A DNA stretch of 64,000 nt, taken from the NCBI GenBank assembly GCA_947470805.1, contig CANIVU010000006.1, positions 62,001-126,000 of the forward strand. The letters are read 5' to 3'. Shown piece after piece: positions 34,708-43,795 of the stretch. The position numbers were made by a program, and so were the translations under genes. The notes below the pieces were generated by a model. That model saw only the letters and a program-made list of their open reading frames with translations, ran no database searches and had not been told where the DNA came from. This DNA is from Acidobacteriota bacterium (GTDB taxonomy: Bacteria > Acidobacteriota > Terriglobia > Bryobacterales > Bryobacteraceae). Within the stretch, counting starts at the first letter, position 1. Every line of letters begins with the position of its first letter.

Positions 34708-35892
34708 AAGCAGGCTCTCCAGCTCCGCCACCGCGCGCCAGCCCTCTCGCAACGCGTCGTTATACTCGTCCTGCAATTCAAAGTAACTCCGCTGCGCGTT
34801 CAGTACCTTCGGATACTCCCCTTGCATCCCGCGGAAGTTACTCACATACGTCTCATACGCCCGCCGTGCCTCGCCCAGAGCCGAGTCCCGATACCGCGTA
34901 ACCGTCACCCGTGCCGACTCATACCGCTGCCACGCCGCCGCAAACCGCGCCTGCAAAGCCCGCTCCGTTCGCGCCCCTTCCAGCTGCGCCCGCTCCACAC
35001 CCGCCCGCGCCGCTCGCAGGTTCCCTTGTTGCCGGTTGAAAATCGGAATCTCCACGCCCACATCGAAGATCCCCTCCAGCCCCACCGGCCGCCCCCCGGG
35101 CACGTCCCCATACTCTCCATTCCGCCGCAGCCCGCCGCGCACTTGCAGGTCCGGCACTCGCGCCGCCCGCGCCTGCCGTAGCGCCCACTGCGCCCGTGCC
35201 TTCTCGGTAACCGCCATTGTCACCTCCGGGCTCTGCGCCCGTACCTGCGCCCACAGCACCTCCCGCGACAGCTCCGGAAAATCATCAACAACTCCGTCCA
35301 GTTCCCGGGGCGCCAGCCCGTCCGTGTTCAACAACGCTGCCAGCTCCGCCCACGCCCGGGTTTCCATCTGCCGCGCCTGCTCCAGCCGCACCGCCGCGCG
35401 CTGCGTTTCTACATCGGCCAACCGGATATCCGGTTCGTCCAATCGCCCGATATTCTGCAGTTCCCGTGCAATCTTCGCTGTCTCCGCCGCCGTCTCCGCC
35501 AGTTTCGTCCGCACCCGCGTCCGCTCCCCCGCCGCCAACGTGTCGTAGAACAGCATCCGCAACTGTCCGCGCAGCCGCAACCGCCACGCCTCCCGCATCG
35601 CCCGCGCTCGCTCTACCTCCTGCCCCGCCAGGCTCTTGTCGATGCCCAGCTTCCCGCCCATCACAATCCGCTGCTCCACAAAGCCGCCCACGCTCCCGCC
35701 GCGCGTCGCCCGCGATACGTGTTCCCCCGTCGCGCCAATCGTCGGGTTCGGATACAGTCCCGCCTGCGTCTGCCGTCCCTCGGCCATCTTCACCGAAGCC
35801 TCCGCCTGCTGATACTCCGGGTTCTGGCTCAACAGCCGCCCTTCCAAATCGGCCAGCGTCAAGCCCGCCGCCAGCAACAAAATCGGCGTCAT
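34675..35892 (-). CDS. TolC-family outer-membrane efflux protein
   Basis: A protein of 405 residues with a short signal-like N-terminus (MTPILLLAAGLTLA). It shows the two-fold repeated helical-hairpin pattern of outer-membrane factors: NPEYQQAEASVKMAEGRQTQAGLYPNP early and ERAQLEGARTERALQARF later, with the central IPIFNRQQGNLRAARAGV motif typical of CusC/CzcC-type members. It would form the outer-membrane channel for metal or drug export. It overlaps the multicopper oxidase gene as ATGA, pointing to copper. No RND or membrane-fusion partner lies in the window. Confidence 0.88.
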   Translation of the reverse strand: MTPILLLAAGLTLADLEGRLLSQNPEYQQAEASVKMAEGRQTQAGLYPNPTIGATGEHVSRATRGGSVGGFVEQRIVMGGKLGIDKSLAGQEVERARAMREAWRLRLRGQLRMLFYDTLAAGERTRVRTKLAETAAETAKIARELQNIGRLDEPDIRLADVETQRAAVRLEQARQMETRAWAELAALLNTDGLAPRELDGVVDDFPELSREVLWAQVRAQSPEVTMAVTEKARAQWALRQARAARVPDLQVRGGLRRNGEYGDVPGGRPVGLEGIFDVGVEIPIFNRQQGNLRAARAGVERAQLEGARTERALQARFAAAWQRYESARVTVTRYRDSALGEARRAYETYVSNFRGMQGEYPKVLNAQRSYFELQDEYNDALREGWRAVAELESLLLLGVGGERGD

Positions 35893-37088
35893 TGCGCACC
35901 CCCTTCGTGATGCTGATGCCCGCCCGCCGGCGCCTTCCGTGGCGGTGGATTCTTCCGCAACGCCTCAATCTTCCCGTACACTTCGGGCGATACCACGCGC
36001 ACCAGCGTCATCATGCCCCCCATCGCCGCCGTCCACCCCTTCCGCAACCCGTAGTTCTCTGGCTTATGCGAATACGGGTCGTCGTCGGGCATCCACATGT
36101 CCTGCGGATAGCCCGCCACCTTCTTCTTTTCCGGATCGTCCTTGGGCCAGTGCCCTGCCCCGTGGGACATCGGCCCCACCATCGGAAACATGTTGTTCAT
36201 CATGTGGTGCGGCAAGTGGCAGTGCAGCATCCATTCGCCCTCCGTCTTCGCCACGAACTCAATCTCCCGCACCTGCGCCACACCCACCAACACCGTGTTC
36301 TGCGGGTACCACATCGTCTCCGGAACGCGCCCGCCCTCGGTCCCCGTCATCACAAATTGAAACCCGTGCAAGTGGATCGGATGGTGGTCCATTCCCATGT
36401 TCAACAACCGGATCCGCACCCGCTCCCCCTGCTTCACCACCATCGGCGTGCAGTCCGGCCCGGATCGCCCGTTGAACGTCAGCCAGTTAAACTCCATTGC
36501 CAACGAATTTGGTACGGCATTGTTCGGCCGAAGATCCCATTCCTGCAGAATCAGCCCGAAATCGTGGTCCACGCGCGGCCCGGTCGGCGCCTTCGGATGA
36601 ATCAGAAAGAACCCGATCGCCCCCATCATCTCCTGCATCGGGAAGTGCGAATGGTAAAAGCACGTGTTCGTCTGGTTCAGCGTGAACTCGTAAACGTGCG
36701 TCTCCCCCGGCAGCGTCGGATCCTGGCCTAGTCCCACACTGCCGTCCTGCGTATCGAGAACCTCAAACCCGTGCCAGTGGATCGCCGTCGGTTCCGGTAG
36801 CTTGTTCGTGAAGACAACCCGGACGCGGTCCCCCTCGGTCACCTCCATCGTCGGCCCTGGAACGCTCCCGTTATAGCCCCACGCCGTCATCTTCCGACCC
36901 GGCGCGATCTCGGTTTCCACCACCTCCGCCGCAAGGTGAAACTCCTTCACGCCATCCACAATCCGTGACGCCAACTTCCCCAAATCCGGGGTAACAAATG
37001 GGGCCGGCGCAACCGCCGGCGCGGCCGCCTGCAAGGCAGCGCCGCTCGAAAACATACGGCCCAGAAAGCCGCGTCGATGAAAAGACAT
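35889..37088 (-). CDS. Multicopper oxidase (copper-resistance type)
   Basis: A protein of 399 residues from ATG 37088, with a twin-arginine signal (HRRGFLGRMF). Copper ligand motifs are all present: HWHG (His104, His106), CFYHSHF (His146, His148), HHPIHLHG (about 235-242) and HCHLPHHMMNNM (about 289-300). These make type 1 and type 2/3 sites. Members detoxify Cu(I) or oxidise metals or phenols in the periplasm. The C-terminus is His-rich (GGHQHHEGG). Coupled to a TolC-like gene; the upstream Cys-rich small gene strengthens the copper link. Confidence 0.93.
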   Translation of the reverse strand: MSFHRRGFLGRMFSSGAALQAAAPAVAPAPFVTPDLGKLASRIVDGVKEFHLAAEVVETEIAPGRKMTAWGYNGSVPGPTMEVTEGDRVRVVFTNKLPEPTAIHWHGFEVLDTQDGSVGLGQDPTLPGETHVYEFTLNQTNTCFYHSHFPMQEMMGAIGFFLIHPKAPTGPRVDHDFGLILQEWDLRPNNAVPNSLAMEFNWLTFNGRSGPDCTPMVVKQGERVRIRLLNMGMDHHPIHLHGFQFVMTGTEGGRVPETMWYPQNTVLVGVAQVREIEFVAKTEGEWMLHCHLPHHMMNNMFPMVGPMSHGAGHWPKDDPEKKKVAGYPQDMWMPDDDPYSHKPENYGLRKGWTAAMGGMMTLVRVVSPEVYGKIEALRKNPPPRKAPAGGHQHHEGGAQ

Positions 37089-37143
37089 AAAACTCCTCTG
37101 AAGTTCACGGACAAGAGAAAACTCTCGCGGACAGAGGAGAAAA

Positions 37144-37422
37144 TCAGAGTCGAAGCGGAGTGCGTTGTGCCGGTACCAACCGAAGCGGCGCGACAACCCG
37201 CTCGGCCACCGGCACGGCCACCGATGCGTGCACCCAGGCCACGCCTACCGAAACCACAGCCTTTGCCACCGGCAAATCGTCCGTCGGCTGCAACCCATGC
37301 GCACAGCCACCGCTAATCGCGGCCGCCACGCACACCGTGCCACACCACGCATTCGCCACCGGTGCAATCAGCAGCACTAGGATCAACAACAGGAATGGCA
37401 TGCGCCGGTTCACCTCTTTCAT
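37144..37422 (-). CDS. Small exported Cys-containing protein upstream of multicopper oxidase
   Basis: A protein of 92 residues, or 85 if it starts at Met8 (MPFLLLILVLLIAPVANA, a good signal peptide). The mature N-terminus is WCGTVCVAAAISGGCAHG, with three Cys and one His closely spaced, a possible metal site. The remainder is Val/Ala-rich. It lies 55 bases upstream of the oxidase gene on the same strand. A periplasmic copper-binding role is inferred. Confidence 0.55.
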   Translation of the reverse strand: MKEVNRRMPFLLLILVLLIAPVANAWCGTVCVAAAISGGCAHGLQPTDDLPVAKAVVSVGVAWVHASVAVPVAERVVAPLRLVPAQRTPLRL

Positions 37423-37472
37423 GATAACGGCTCCTGCTGCGAGTTGGGGGTCCCTTCCCGTAACCTGTTTAA

Positions 37473-39815
37473 ATGCGGCCCTTCTTCATCGCCATCGCGC
37501 TAGCCCTCTCCCTCGCCGCCCAGGACGATCCCGCCGTCATCTCCAAACGCGCCGCCGCTCTCGCCGCCCAGTCCCGCCACGAATCCGCCATCGCCGAATA
37601 CCAGAAGGCCCTCGAAATCCACCGCAACAAGGGTGACCGCTTCAACGAAGGCGTCGTCCTTAATAACATCGCCGCCAGTTGGACATCCCTCGGCGATCCC
37701 GACGCCGCCCTCCCCCTCTTCGCCGAAACCCTCGCCATCCGCGAATCCCTCAACGATCAACTCGGCCTCGCCTACACTCTCCTCGGCATCGCCAACGCCC
37801 ACTGGTTCGCAGCCGAACCCCAAAAGGCGCTCGACGCATACCGCCGCCTCATCGCCCAGGCCACCGTTCTCAAAAACGATATCCTCCTCGCCCACGCCAT
37901 CAACAATGGCGGCCTCGTCCTCCAGTCGCTCGGTGACGATTCCACCGCCCTCGCCCAGCACCTCCGCGCCCTCGCGCTCTTCCAAAAAACAACCCAGCGC
38001 CTCTTCGAAGGCTACGCCCGCAATAACGCCGGCCTTGCCCAACTCAACCTCAACCGCCCCACCGACGCCCGCAGCAGCTTCAATGATGCCCTTGCCATCT
38101 TCCGCGAAGCCCAAGACACCCGTGCCCAGGCCTACGCCCTGCACAACCTCGGTGATCTCGAAGCCAAAGCCAACCACCCCGACACCGCCATCCCCTTCTA
38201 CCGCCAGTCCCTCGAATTCAAACGCACCGCCCGCGACCGCTACGGCGAAGCCTGGTCGCTCGCCCGCCTCGCCGAAGCCAACGCCGCCAAAGGCGACAAC
38301 GCCGGCGCCACCATCCTCCTCCAACAGGCGCTCCACCTCCATCGCTCCATCGCCGATCGCTCCGGTGAAGCCGCCGCCCTTGCCCTCCTAGCCCACATCG
38401 AACGCCGCACTGGCGACATCCCCCGCGCCACCGGGCACCTGGAAGAAGCGCTCACCATCATCGAACGCACTCGAAACTCCCTCGCCACTCCGGAGTTACG
38501 CGGAAGTTACTTCGCCACCCGTCAGTCGATCTATGAATTCCTGACAAGTATGTTAGTCGAACAGAAGGACCCCCGCGCCCTGGAAATCAGTGAGCGCAGC
38601 CGCGCCCGCCTCCTGCTCGACAACCTCGCTGGCGACCCCAAACTCGAAGCCCTCCGCCGCTCCATCCACGCCCTCGGCCAACGTCTCCAGCGCGCCACCA
38701 CCCCCGCCGACGCCGAAGCCGGCCGCACCCGCCTCCGCCAACTCGAAGCCGCCGCCGCCAAGTTCCCCACCCCCGATCGTGGCCGCCCCAAAAACCTGTC
38801 CGAACTCCAAAAACTCGCCACCCCCACCACCGCCATCCTCGAATACTGGCTCGGCGACGACCGCTCCGCCCTCTTCCTCATCCGCCCCGAAAAAGTCCTC
38901 ATCATTCCCCTCCCGCCCCGCAAATTCATCGAAGCCCAAACCACTCGCCTCCTTGAACAACTCACCGCCCGCGCCCTGCAAATCTCCAATGAAACGCCCG
39001 CCGCCCGCAAACAGCGCCTCGCCACGGCCGACGCCGAATGGCCTCAGATCGCCGCCGCCCTGGCCAAACAAATCTGGCCCGCCGAACAGCTCAAACAAAC
39101 CTCCAACGTCCTCATCGTCCCCCACCACGCCCTCGCCCACCTCCCCTTTTCCCTCCTCCCTGGTACCGAAAACACCCGCCTCACCGCCATTCCCGCCGCC
39201 TCCCTTCTCCCCTATCTCGGCACCCGCTCAAGCGCCAAACAAACCATCGCCATCTACGCCGCGCCGGAGTTCACAAAAGATCTTCCCGCCCTCCCCTTTG
39301 CCCGCACCGAAGCCGAGTTGATCGCAAAACTCTCCCCCGCCGCCACCCTCCGCCTCGGCCCCGCGGCCGCCAACACCCCCACTCTCCCCAAAGAGCTCGC
39401 CGCCCATCGATACCTCCACTTCGCCACTCACGTCGAACTCGCCTCCCCGCCCCGCATCGAACTCACTAACTCACGCCTAACTCTAAACAACATCTACGAA
39501 CTTACTCTCGATGCCGACTTAGTCACCCTCTCCGCCTGCCGCACCGCGCTCGGCAAAGACCTGAACGGCGAAGGCCTGTTGAGCTTCACCCACGCCTTTC
39601 TCTACGCCGGAGCCAACCGGGTCCTCGCCACTCTCTGGAGCGTCGACGATCAGGCCACCGCCGAATTCATGCGCAACTTCTACACCGCCCTGCTCACCAA
39701 ACAGCGCACCCCCGCTGAAGCTCTCGCCGACGCCCGCACCGCCCTCCGCAAAACACCCCGCTACAGCCACCCCTGGTACTGGGCCGCCTTCGTCCTCCAC
39801 GGCCAGCCCCAATAA
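37473..39815 (+). CDS. CHAT-domain protease-like protein with N-terminal TPR repeats
   Basis: A protein of 780 residues with a signal peptide (MRPFFIAIALALSLAA). At least seven TPR units fill residues 30-360 (for example YARNNAGLAQLNLNRPTDAR, YALHNLGDLEAKANHPDTAI). The C-terminal third is a CHAT domain of the caspase clan: His653 (LHFATHVEL) and Cys689 (LSACRTALG) form the expected dyad. CHAT proteins are proteases or scaffolds in defence, stress and signalling. It is 15 bases upstream of an ECF sigma gene and a coupled anti-sigma gene. Confidence 0.92.
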   Translation: MRPFFIAIALALSLAAQDDPAVISKRAAALAAQSRHESAIAEYQKALEIHRNKGDRFNEGVVLNNIAASWTSLGDPDAALPLFAETLAIRESLNDQLGLAYTLLGIANAHWFAAEPQKALDAYRRLIAQATVLKNDILLAHAINNGGLVLQSLGDDSTALAQHLRALALFQKTTQRLFEGYARNNAGLAQLNLNRPTDARSSFNDALAIFREAQDTRAQAYALHNLGDLEAKANHPDTAIPFYRQSLEFKRTARDRYGEAWSLARLAEANAAKGDNAGATILLQQALHLHRSIADRSGEAAALALLAHIERRTGDIPRATGHLEEALTIIERTRNSLATPELRGSYFATRQSIYEFLTSMLVEQKDPRALEISERSRARLLLDNLAGDPKLEALRRSIHALGQRLQRATTPADAEAGRTRLRQLEAAAAKFPTPDRGRPKNLSELQKLATPTTAILEYWLGDDRSALFLIRPEKVLIIPLPPRKFIEAQTTRLLEQLTARALQISNETPAARKQRLATADAEWPQIAAALAKQIWPAEQLKQTSNVLIVPHHALAHLPFSLLPGTENTRLTAIPAASLLPYLGTRSSAKQTIAIYAAPEFTKDLPALPFARTEAELIAKLSPAATLRLGPAAANTPTLPKELAAHRYLHFATHVELASPPRIELTNSRLTLNNIYELTLDADLVTLSACRTALGKDLNGEGLLSFTHAFLYAGANRVLATLWSVDDQATAEFMRNFYTALLTKQRTPAEALADARTALRKTPRYSHPWYWAAFVLHGQPQ

Positions 39816-39830
39816 CGCAAAATAGAAACG

Positions 39831-40421
39831 ATGTCTCCGCAGTGGGCCCTCAGTGCCGAAGCATTCTCCGGTCTCCTCGCCGCCCTCCATCCGGATCGCG
39901 ACCAGGCCGCCCTGCGCTATGAGGATCTCCGCACCCGCCTCGTCCGCGTCTTCCTCTGGGAACACGCCATCGATCCGGAAGCCCTCGCCGATGACGCCCT
40001 CACCCGTCTCGCCCGTCGGCTCGAAGAAGGCGAACAGATCCAGAACCTTCCCGCCTTCCTCAACGGCATCGCCCGCAATCTTCTCAAGGAAGAATCCAAC
40101 CGCCGCCATCGCCTGGAACCCCTGACAGACCTTCCCGCCCCCGTCTCCAACCACGACATCGAACGCGAACACGCCGCCCTCGAATCCTGCCTCGCCACCT
40201 GGGAACCCGATAAACGCCAACTCCTCCTGGCCTATTACCAGGGCGACCAATCCGCCCGCATTCAAGGCCGCCAACGCCTCGCCGCCCAGCTCGGCCTCGA
40301 ACTGAACGCCCTGCGGAACCGCGCCCTCCGCCTCCGCGACCGCCTTGAGGCCTGCATCCGAAAACAATTGGAGCGTGATATTCCGCCCGAATCCTTCACT
40401 CAATTCAGGAGAGGCCAATGA
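39831..40421 (+). CDS. ECF-type RNA polymerase sigma factor
   Basis: A protein of 196 residues. Region 2 is recognisable in YEDLRTRLVRVFLWEHAI...NLPAFLNGIARNLLKEESNRR and region 4 in a C-terminal helix-turn-helix (RLAAQLGLELNALRNRALRLRDRLE). It lies 15 bases after the CHAT gene and overlaps the next gene as ATGA. Such acidobacterial and planctomycete ECF factors are often divergent. It presumably directs a stress or envelope response set. Confidence 0.85.
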   Translation: MSPQWALSAEAFSGLLAALHPDRDQAALRYEDLRTRLVRVFLWEHAIDPEALADDALTRLARRLEEGEQIQNLPAFLNGIARNLLKEESNRRHRLEPLTDLPAPVSNHDIEREHAALESCLATWEPDKRQLLLAYYQGDQSARIQGRQRLAAQLGLELNALRNRALRLRDRLEACIRKQLERDIPPESFTQFRRGQ

Positions 40422-41080
40422 ACCCGGACCTCTTCCGCCAATTCATGCTCTCCGCCGCCAACCCCGAACAGCGCGACCAGCTCCGCGAACGCCTGATCGC
40501 CGATCAAGACCTATCGGACCAACTCCGCGATCAGGAAACCGACTGGATCGATGCCTACGCCGCCGGCACCCTCCCCCCTGCCGACGCGCGCGCCCTTTAC
40601 CAGCACCTCCAACAAACCGGCCAGCTCCATCGCATCCCCACCGCAGCCGCCCTGGCAAAACGCAAATCGCAATCCGCCAGTGTCTTCCCCTACGCCCTCG
40701 GTCTCGCCGCCACGCTGCTGTTGGTCTTCACCGCCGTCTTCCACCAGCCGCGATCAAAAGCACCCGAACCCCTCCCGCAAATCACCCTGGCCCTCGTCCC
40801 CGGAGCCCTCCGCGACGCAAGTGCCACCCAATCGGTAACCGCCAAAAACAACCAACCCATCCTCCTCCAACTCCAATATCAGGACACCGCCCCGCAAGGC
40901 GAATGCCACGTCGAAATCGCCGGCCAGCCGTTCGGAGAAGACGCCCCCTGCGGCCTCGACTTCCATCCCTACACCCTCCCGCCGGACCTCGCCCCCGGCC
41001 GCTATACCCTCAAACTCACAACCCCTAAAGGGGAACTCATCCACACCTACCAGCTCACTCTCAAGAAGGAGGTGCCGTAA
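40418..41080 (+). CDS. Putative anti-sigma factor, single-pass membrane protein
   Basis: A protein of 220 residues. An N-terminal helical region (about 1-80), one membrane helix (VFPYALGLAATLLLVFTAVF, about 89-108) and a C-terminal beta-rich extracytoplasmic domain (LDFHPYTLPPDLAPGRYTLK). No HXXXCXXC zinc motif is present. Translational overlap with the ECF gene supports an anti-sigma role. The protein may need protease processing, which the linked CHAT protein could supply or be controlled by. Confidence 0.8.
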   Translation: MNPDLFRQFMLSAANPEQRDQLRERLIADQDLSDQLRDQETDWIDAYAAGTLPPADARALYQHLQQTGQLHRIPTAAALAKRKSQSASVFPYALGLAATLLLVFTAVFHQPRSKAPEPLPQITLALVPGALRDASATQSVTAKNNQPILLQLQYQDTAPQGECHVEIAGQPFGEDAPCGLDFHPYTLPPDLAPGRYTLKLTTPKGELIHTYQLTLKKEVP

Positions 41081-42047
41081 ACCCCATCCGTTTCCAGTTC
41101 TCGGCGACAAACAATCCACGGCCCTTCAAACGCGCCGTCGCCCACGAACCCACCACTGGCAACCCAGGCAACGGCAACTGCAACACCCCCCGCTCCGGCC
41201 CCAGTGGCACCGCCATCGCCACCCGTCCCGCCGCCCGATACCCGGCCGTTTTTCCCAGTAACTGCCCCGCCAAATGGAACGCCTGCTTGCGCGCCAAAAA
41301 GGTCAAAGGCGGCTCCCCGCAATCGGCCGCATCCCCAATCGCAAAAACGCCCTCCCGCCCCGCAACCCGGAACTGCCCATCCACCTTCACCCGGCCCTCC
41401 GCTCCCAGGCACGGCACGCTGAACGCCGCGCCATACCCGGCAATTCGTAACGCAGCCCCAGTCTCACCCCCGCCAAACACCACGGAAACTCCCATCTCCC
41501 GCAACATCCCCGCCGCCCGCTCCCCCAGCCACGGGTTCCCCGCCCCCGCCAACAACCGCTCCCCCCGCGCCACAATCGTCACCGCCTTCCGCGGATAACG
41601 CCAACGAATCTCCCCCGCCAGTTCCACCGCCACCGGCCCATCCCCATCCACCGCCACGCTCTCGGCCTCCGCCAACTCCGCGCTCAACCGCCCCGCCTCC
41701 CGTCGAAACTCCACAGCCGCTGTAAACGAGGACTTAAACGGCATCCGGTGCCGCGATCCCGACGCCACCACCACCACATCCGCCTCGTAACTTCCCGCCA
41801 CCCCGCGCACCCCGCCACTCTCCGCCGAAACAGCCTCATCCTGCACCACCCGCCCACGCCGCAACAAACGGTCGTAGGGAATCAACAACCGTTCAAAAAA
41901 GGAAGCATCCGCATACGCGCGCATCGCCCCAACGTTGTGATAAAACCGATCCTTCTGTTCCACCAGCACCACATCAAACGCCTCGTCCAACGCGCGCGCC
42001 AGCGTCACTCCGGCATAGCCGCCGCCAACAATGACAACCCGCTTCAA
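41061..42047 (-). CDS. NDH-2/AIF-like FAD-dependent oxidoreductase
   Basis: A protein of 328 residues starting at TTG 42047, which overlaps the preceding gene's TGA (TTGA at 42044-42047). The FAD motif is VVIVGGGYAGVTLARAL with VVLVEQKDRFYHN; an NAD(P)-binding segment ESVAVDGDGPVAVELAGEI and a C-terminal FAD-contacting VFAIGDAADCGEP follow. Members are type-II NADH dehydrogenases or quinone reductases. Coupling to a papain-like protease is unusual. No signal peptide. Confidence 0.85.
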   Translation of the reverse strand: MKRVVIVGGGYAGVTLARALDEAFDVVLVEQKDRFYHNVGAMRAYADASFFERLLIPYDRLLRRGRVVQDEAVSAESGGVRGVAGSYEADVVVVASGSRHRMPFKSSFTAAVEFRREAGRLSAELAEAESVAVDGDGPVAVELAGEIRWRYPRKAVTIVARGERLLAGAGNPWLGERAAGMLREMGVSVVFGGGETGAALRIAGYGAAFSVPCLGAEGRVKVDGQFRVAGREGVFAIGDAADCGEPPLTFLARKQAFHLAGQLLGKTAGYRAAGRVAMAVPLGPERGVLQLPLPGLPVVGSWATARLKGRGLFVAENWKRMGFTAPPS

Positions 42048-43342
42048 TTCTGTTTCCGATCCAGCAGCACCGCCACAAACTCCGCGTCCGACTCCATCAA
42101 CACCTTCTTCGGGATATAACAATACCCCCCGTCTCCCCAGTCACTCCCCCACGAATTCTTCACCACATAGTAATTGCCCGAGTAACCAACGACTAACATC
42201 GCGTGTCGGCCATGCTGCCCGCTCGCCGCCTCGGACGCACTGACAATCCCATTCCGCCCGATCTCGGAAAACCGCGGCCCCGTATTCATCGCCAGATGCA
42301 CCGGACACCCCGCGCTCAGCGCCTTTTTCACGTCGTCAATCGCAATCGGCCACGGCCGCGCCGGCAGCCGGTGCTGCGCCGCGTCGCTCGCCAAAAACTG
42401 CTCACTGGCCATCGGCTCCGGCGCATCGTCCGGCCACAACCGCTGCTGACAAGTCCCCTCCTGCGCCAATACCTGTCCCGGCTCCGGCCCGCCCACCGTC
42501 CCATCCCCGCCCGTATACGCATACCGGTAACTCCGCGCGTCACCCTGCATCTGCTGAAACTGCAACATCGTGTAATTCGCCGATAACCGCGGCACATTCG
42601 CCTGCAAAATCCGGTGTGACATCTCGGTCGCATGCGTCCACGCGAACGCCGAACATCGCGAAGTCTGCCGCTGGTCGGCCACCGGCGTCGCATACCCCCG
42701 CAAGTCCACCGCATCCCGCACGACAGCCGAAGCAAACGGCTCCGGCAACGGCCGCGTCTCCGCCCGCTCCCCGCCCATCCCGGGCACCGAAACCTCAATC
42801 GGGCTCCAGTCAATCCCCGTATATCGCGATTGCAACAGCGCCAGCACCGCCATCGGCAGGAACCCGAACGCATGCAGCCGCCCATCACGTTCAAACAGAT
42901 GCACCGTCTCGCCCGTCCCCGGCGCCAACTGCTCAAACTGTGCAGCGAAACCCGGCTCGGTAAACGCTCGATACCCGTTCTCGGTCAACTGCGAGGTCAG
43001 CGTGTCGCCAAAGAACGGATGCTCACCAAACAGGTTCGTGGCCGACTCCGCGTAATCGTCCTCCGACCAATCCCCCTCATCGTCCTCGAAGTCCTCTTCA
43101 TCGGCATTCGGAAAATCTTCCGCCGAACCAAACGCCCGCTCGTCCACCTCCGGCAACTCGTCCGCCGGCTCGTCATCCTCATCGAACTCTTCAGAATCCT
43201 CAGACTCCTCGTAGTCCTCCTCCTCTACGGGTTCGTCCTCGTCGAACTCTTCCTCGTCTTCAAACTCCTCCGGCTCGTCACCGCCATCGGAATCATCGAA
43301 GAAGTCGAAGTCATCGTCGTCCGGCGAGCAGAAGTAGCGCAT
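42044..43342 (-). CDS. Papain-family (C1) cysteine protease with extremely acidic N-terminal region
   Basis: A protein of 432 residues. Residues 8-98 contain about 55 Asp/Glu out of 91. A middle region of about 80 residues follows (ending VSVPGMGG). The catalytic domain has Gln224 and Cys230 (VADQRQTSRCSAFAW), His380 (GRHAMLVVGY) and Asn396 (VVKNSWGSDWGDGGY), so all papain residues are in place. No signal peptide is seen; it may be cytoplasmic, with the acidic block as a self-inhibitory or targeting segment. Its stop overlaps the flavoprotein start. Bacterial C1 proteases are uncommon. Confidence 0.93.
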   Translation of the reverse strand: MRYFCSPDDDDFDFFDDSDGGDEPEEFEDEEEFDEDEPVEEEDYEESEDSEEFDEDDEPADELPEVDERAFGSAEDFPNADEEDFEDDEGDWSEDDYAESATNLFGEHPFFGDTLTSQLTENGYRAFTEPGFAAQFEQLAPGTGETVHLFERDGRLHAFGFLPMAVLALLQSRYTGIDWSPIEVSVPGMGGERAETRPLPEPFASAVVRDAVDLRGYATPVADQRQTSRCSAFAWTHATEMSHRILQANVPRLSANYTMLQFQQMQGDARSYRYAYTGGDGTVGGPEPGQVLAQEGTCQQRLWPDDAPEPMASEQFLASDAAQHRLPARPWPIAIDDVKKALSAGCPVHLAMNTGPRFSEIGRNGIVSASEAASGQHGRHAMLVVGYSGNYYVVKNSWGSDWGDGGYCYIPKKVLMESDAEFVAVLLDRKQN

Positions 43343-43414
43343 ACCCTACATCTACCAAAAAAGATGTCCCCACATCCCCGGTAACGCCTCGCCCCGCTCC
43401 ATCATCCAACCGGC

Positions 43415-43789
43415 ATGATGCGCCTCTGCCTACTCCTGCTAACCCTCACCGCCGCCCTCTCCGCCCAGGTTCGCACCGCCAACATCAACGGCGGCCGCGG
43501 CGGCGGCAAGTGCACCCTTGAACTCGTCGTCGATGGCGTAGCCGAAGTCGAAGTCCGCGGCGACATCGCCGAAATCCACACCCGCGAGGGCCGCCCCGCC
43601 ACCTGGCGTCGCTTCGATTGCAACCGCCCCATGCCTCCCATTCCCGCCAGCTTCCGGTTCCGCGGCATCGACGGTCGCGGAACCCAGCACCTGCTCCACA
43701 AGCCCAGCCCCGACGGTCCCGCCGTCATCCTGATCGAAGACTACAAGCGCGGCCGCGAAGCCTACACCTTCGACATTCTCTTCAAATAG
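43415..43789 (+). CDS. Small secreted protein of unknown function
   Basis: A protein of 124 residues with a signal peptide (MMRLCLLLLTLTAALSA). The mature part is beta-rich with two Cys (GGKCTLELVVDG and RRFDCNRPM) that could pair. I recognise the general form as a common acidobacterial exported protein but cannot name a family. It ends 6 bases before the convergent DUF1080 gene. Confidence 0.8.
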   Translation: MMRLCLLLLTLTAALSAQVRTANINGGRGGGKCTLELVVDGVAEVEVRGDIAEIHTREGRPATWRRFDCNRPMPPIPASFRFRGIDGRGTQHLLHKPSPDGPAVILIEDYKRGREAYTFDILFK

Positions 43790-43795
43790 CGCAAA

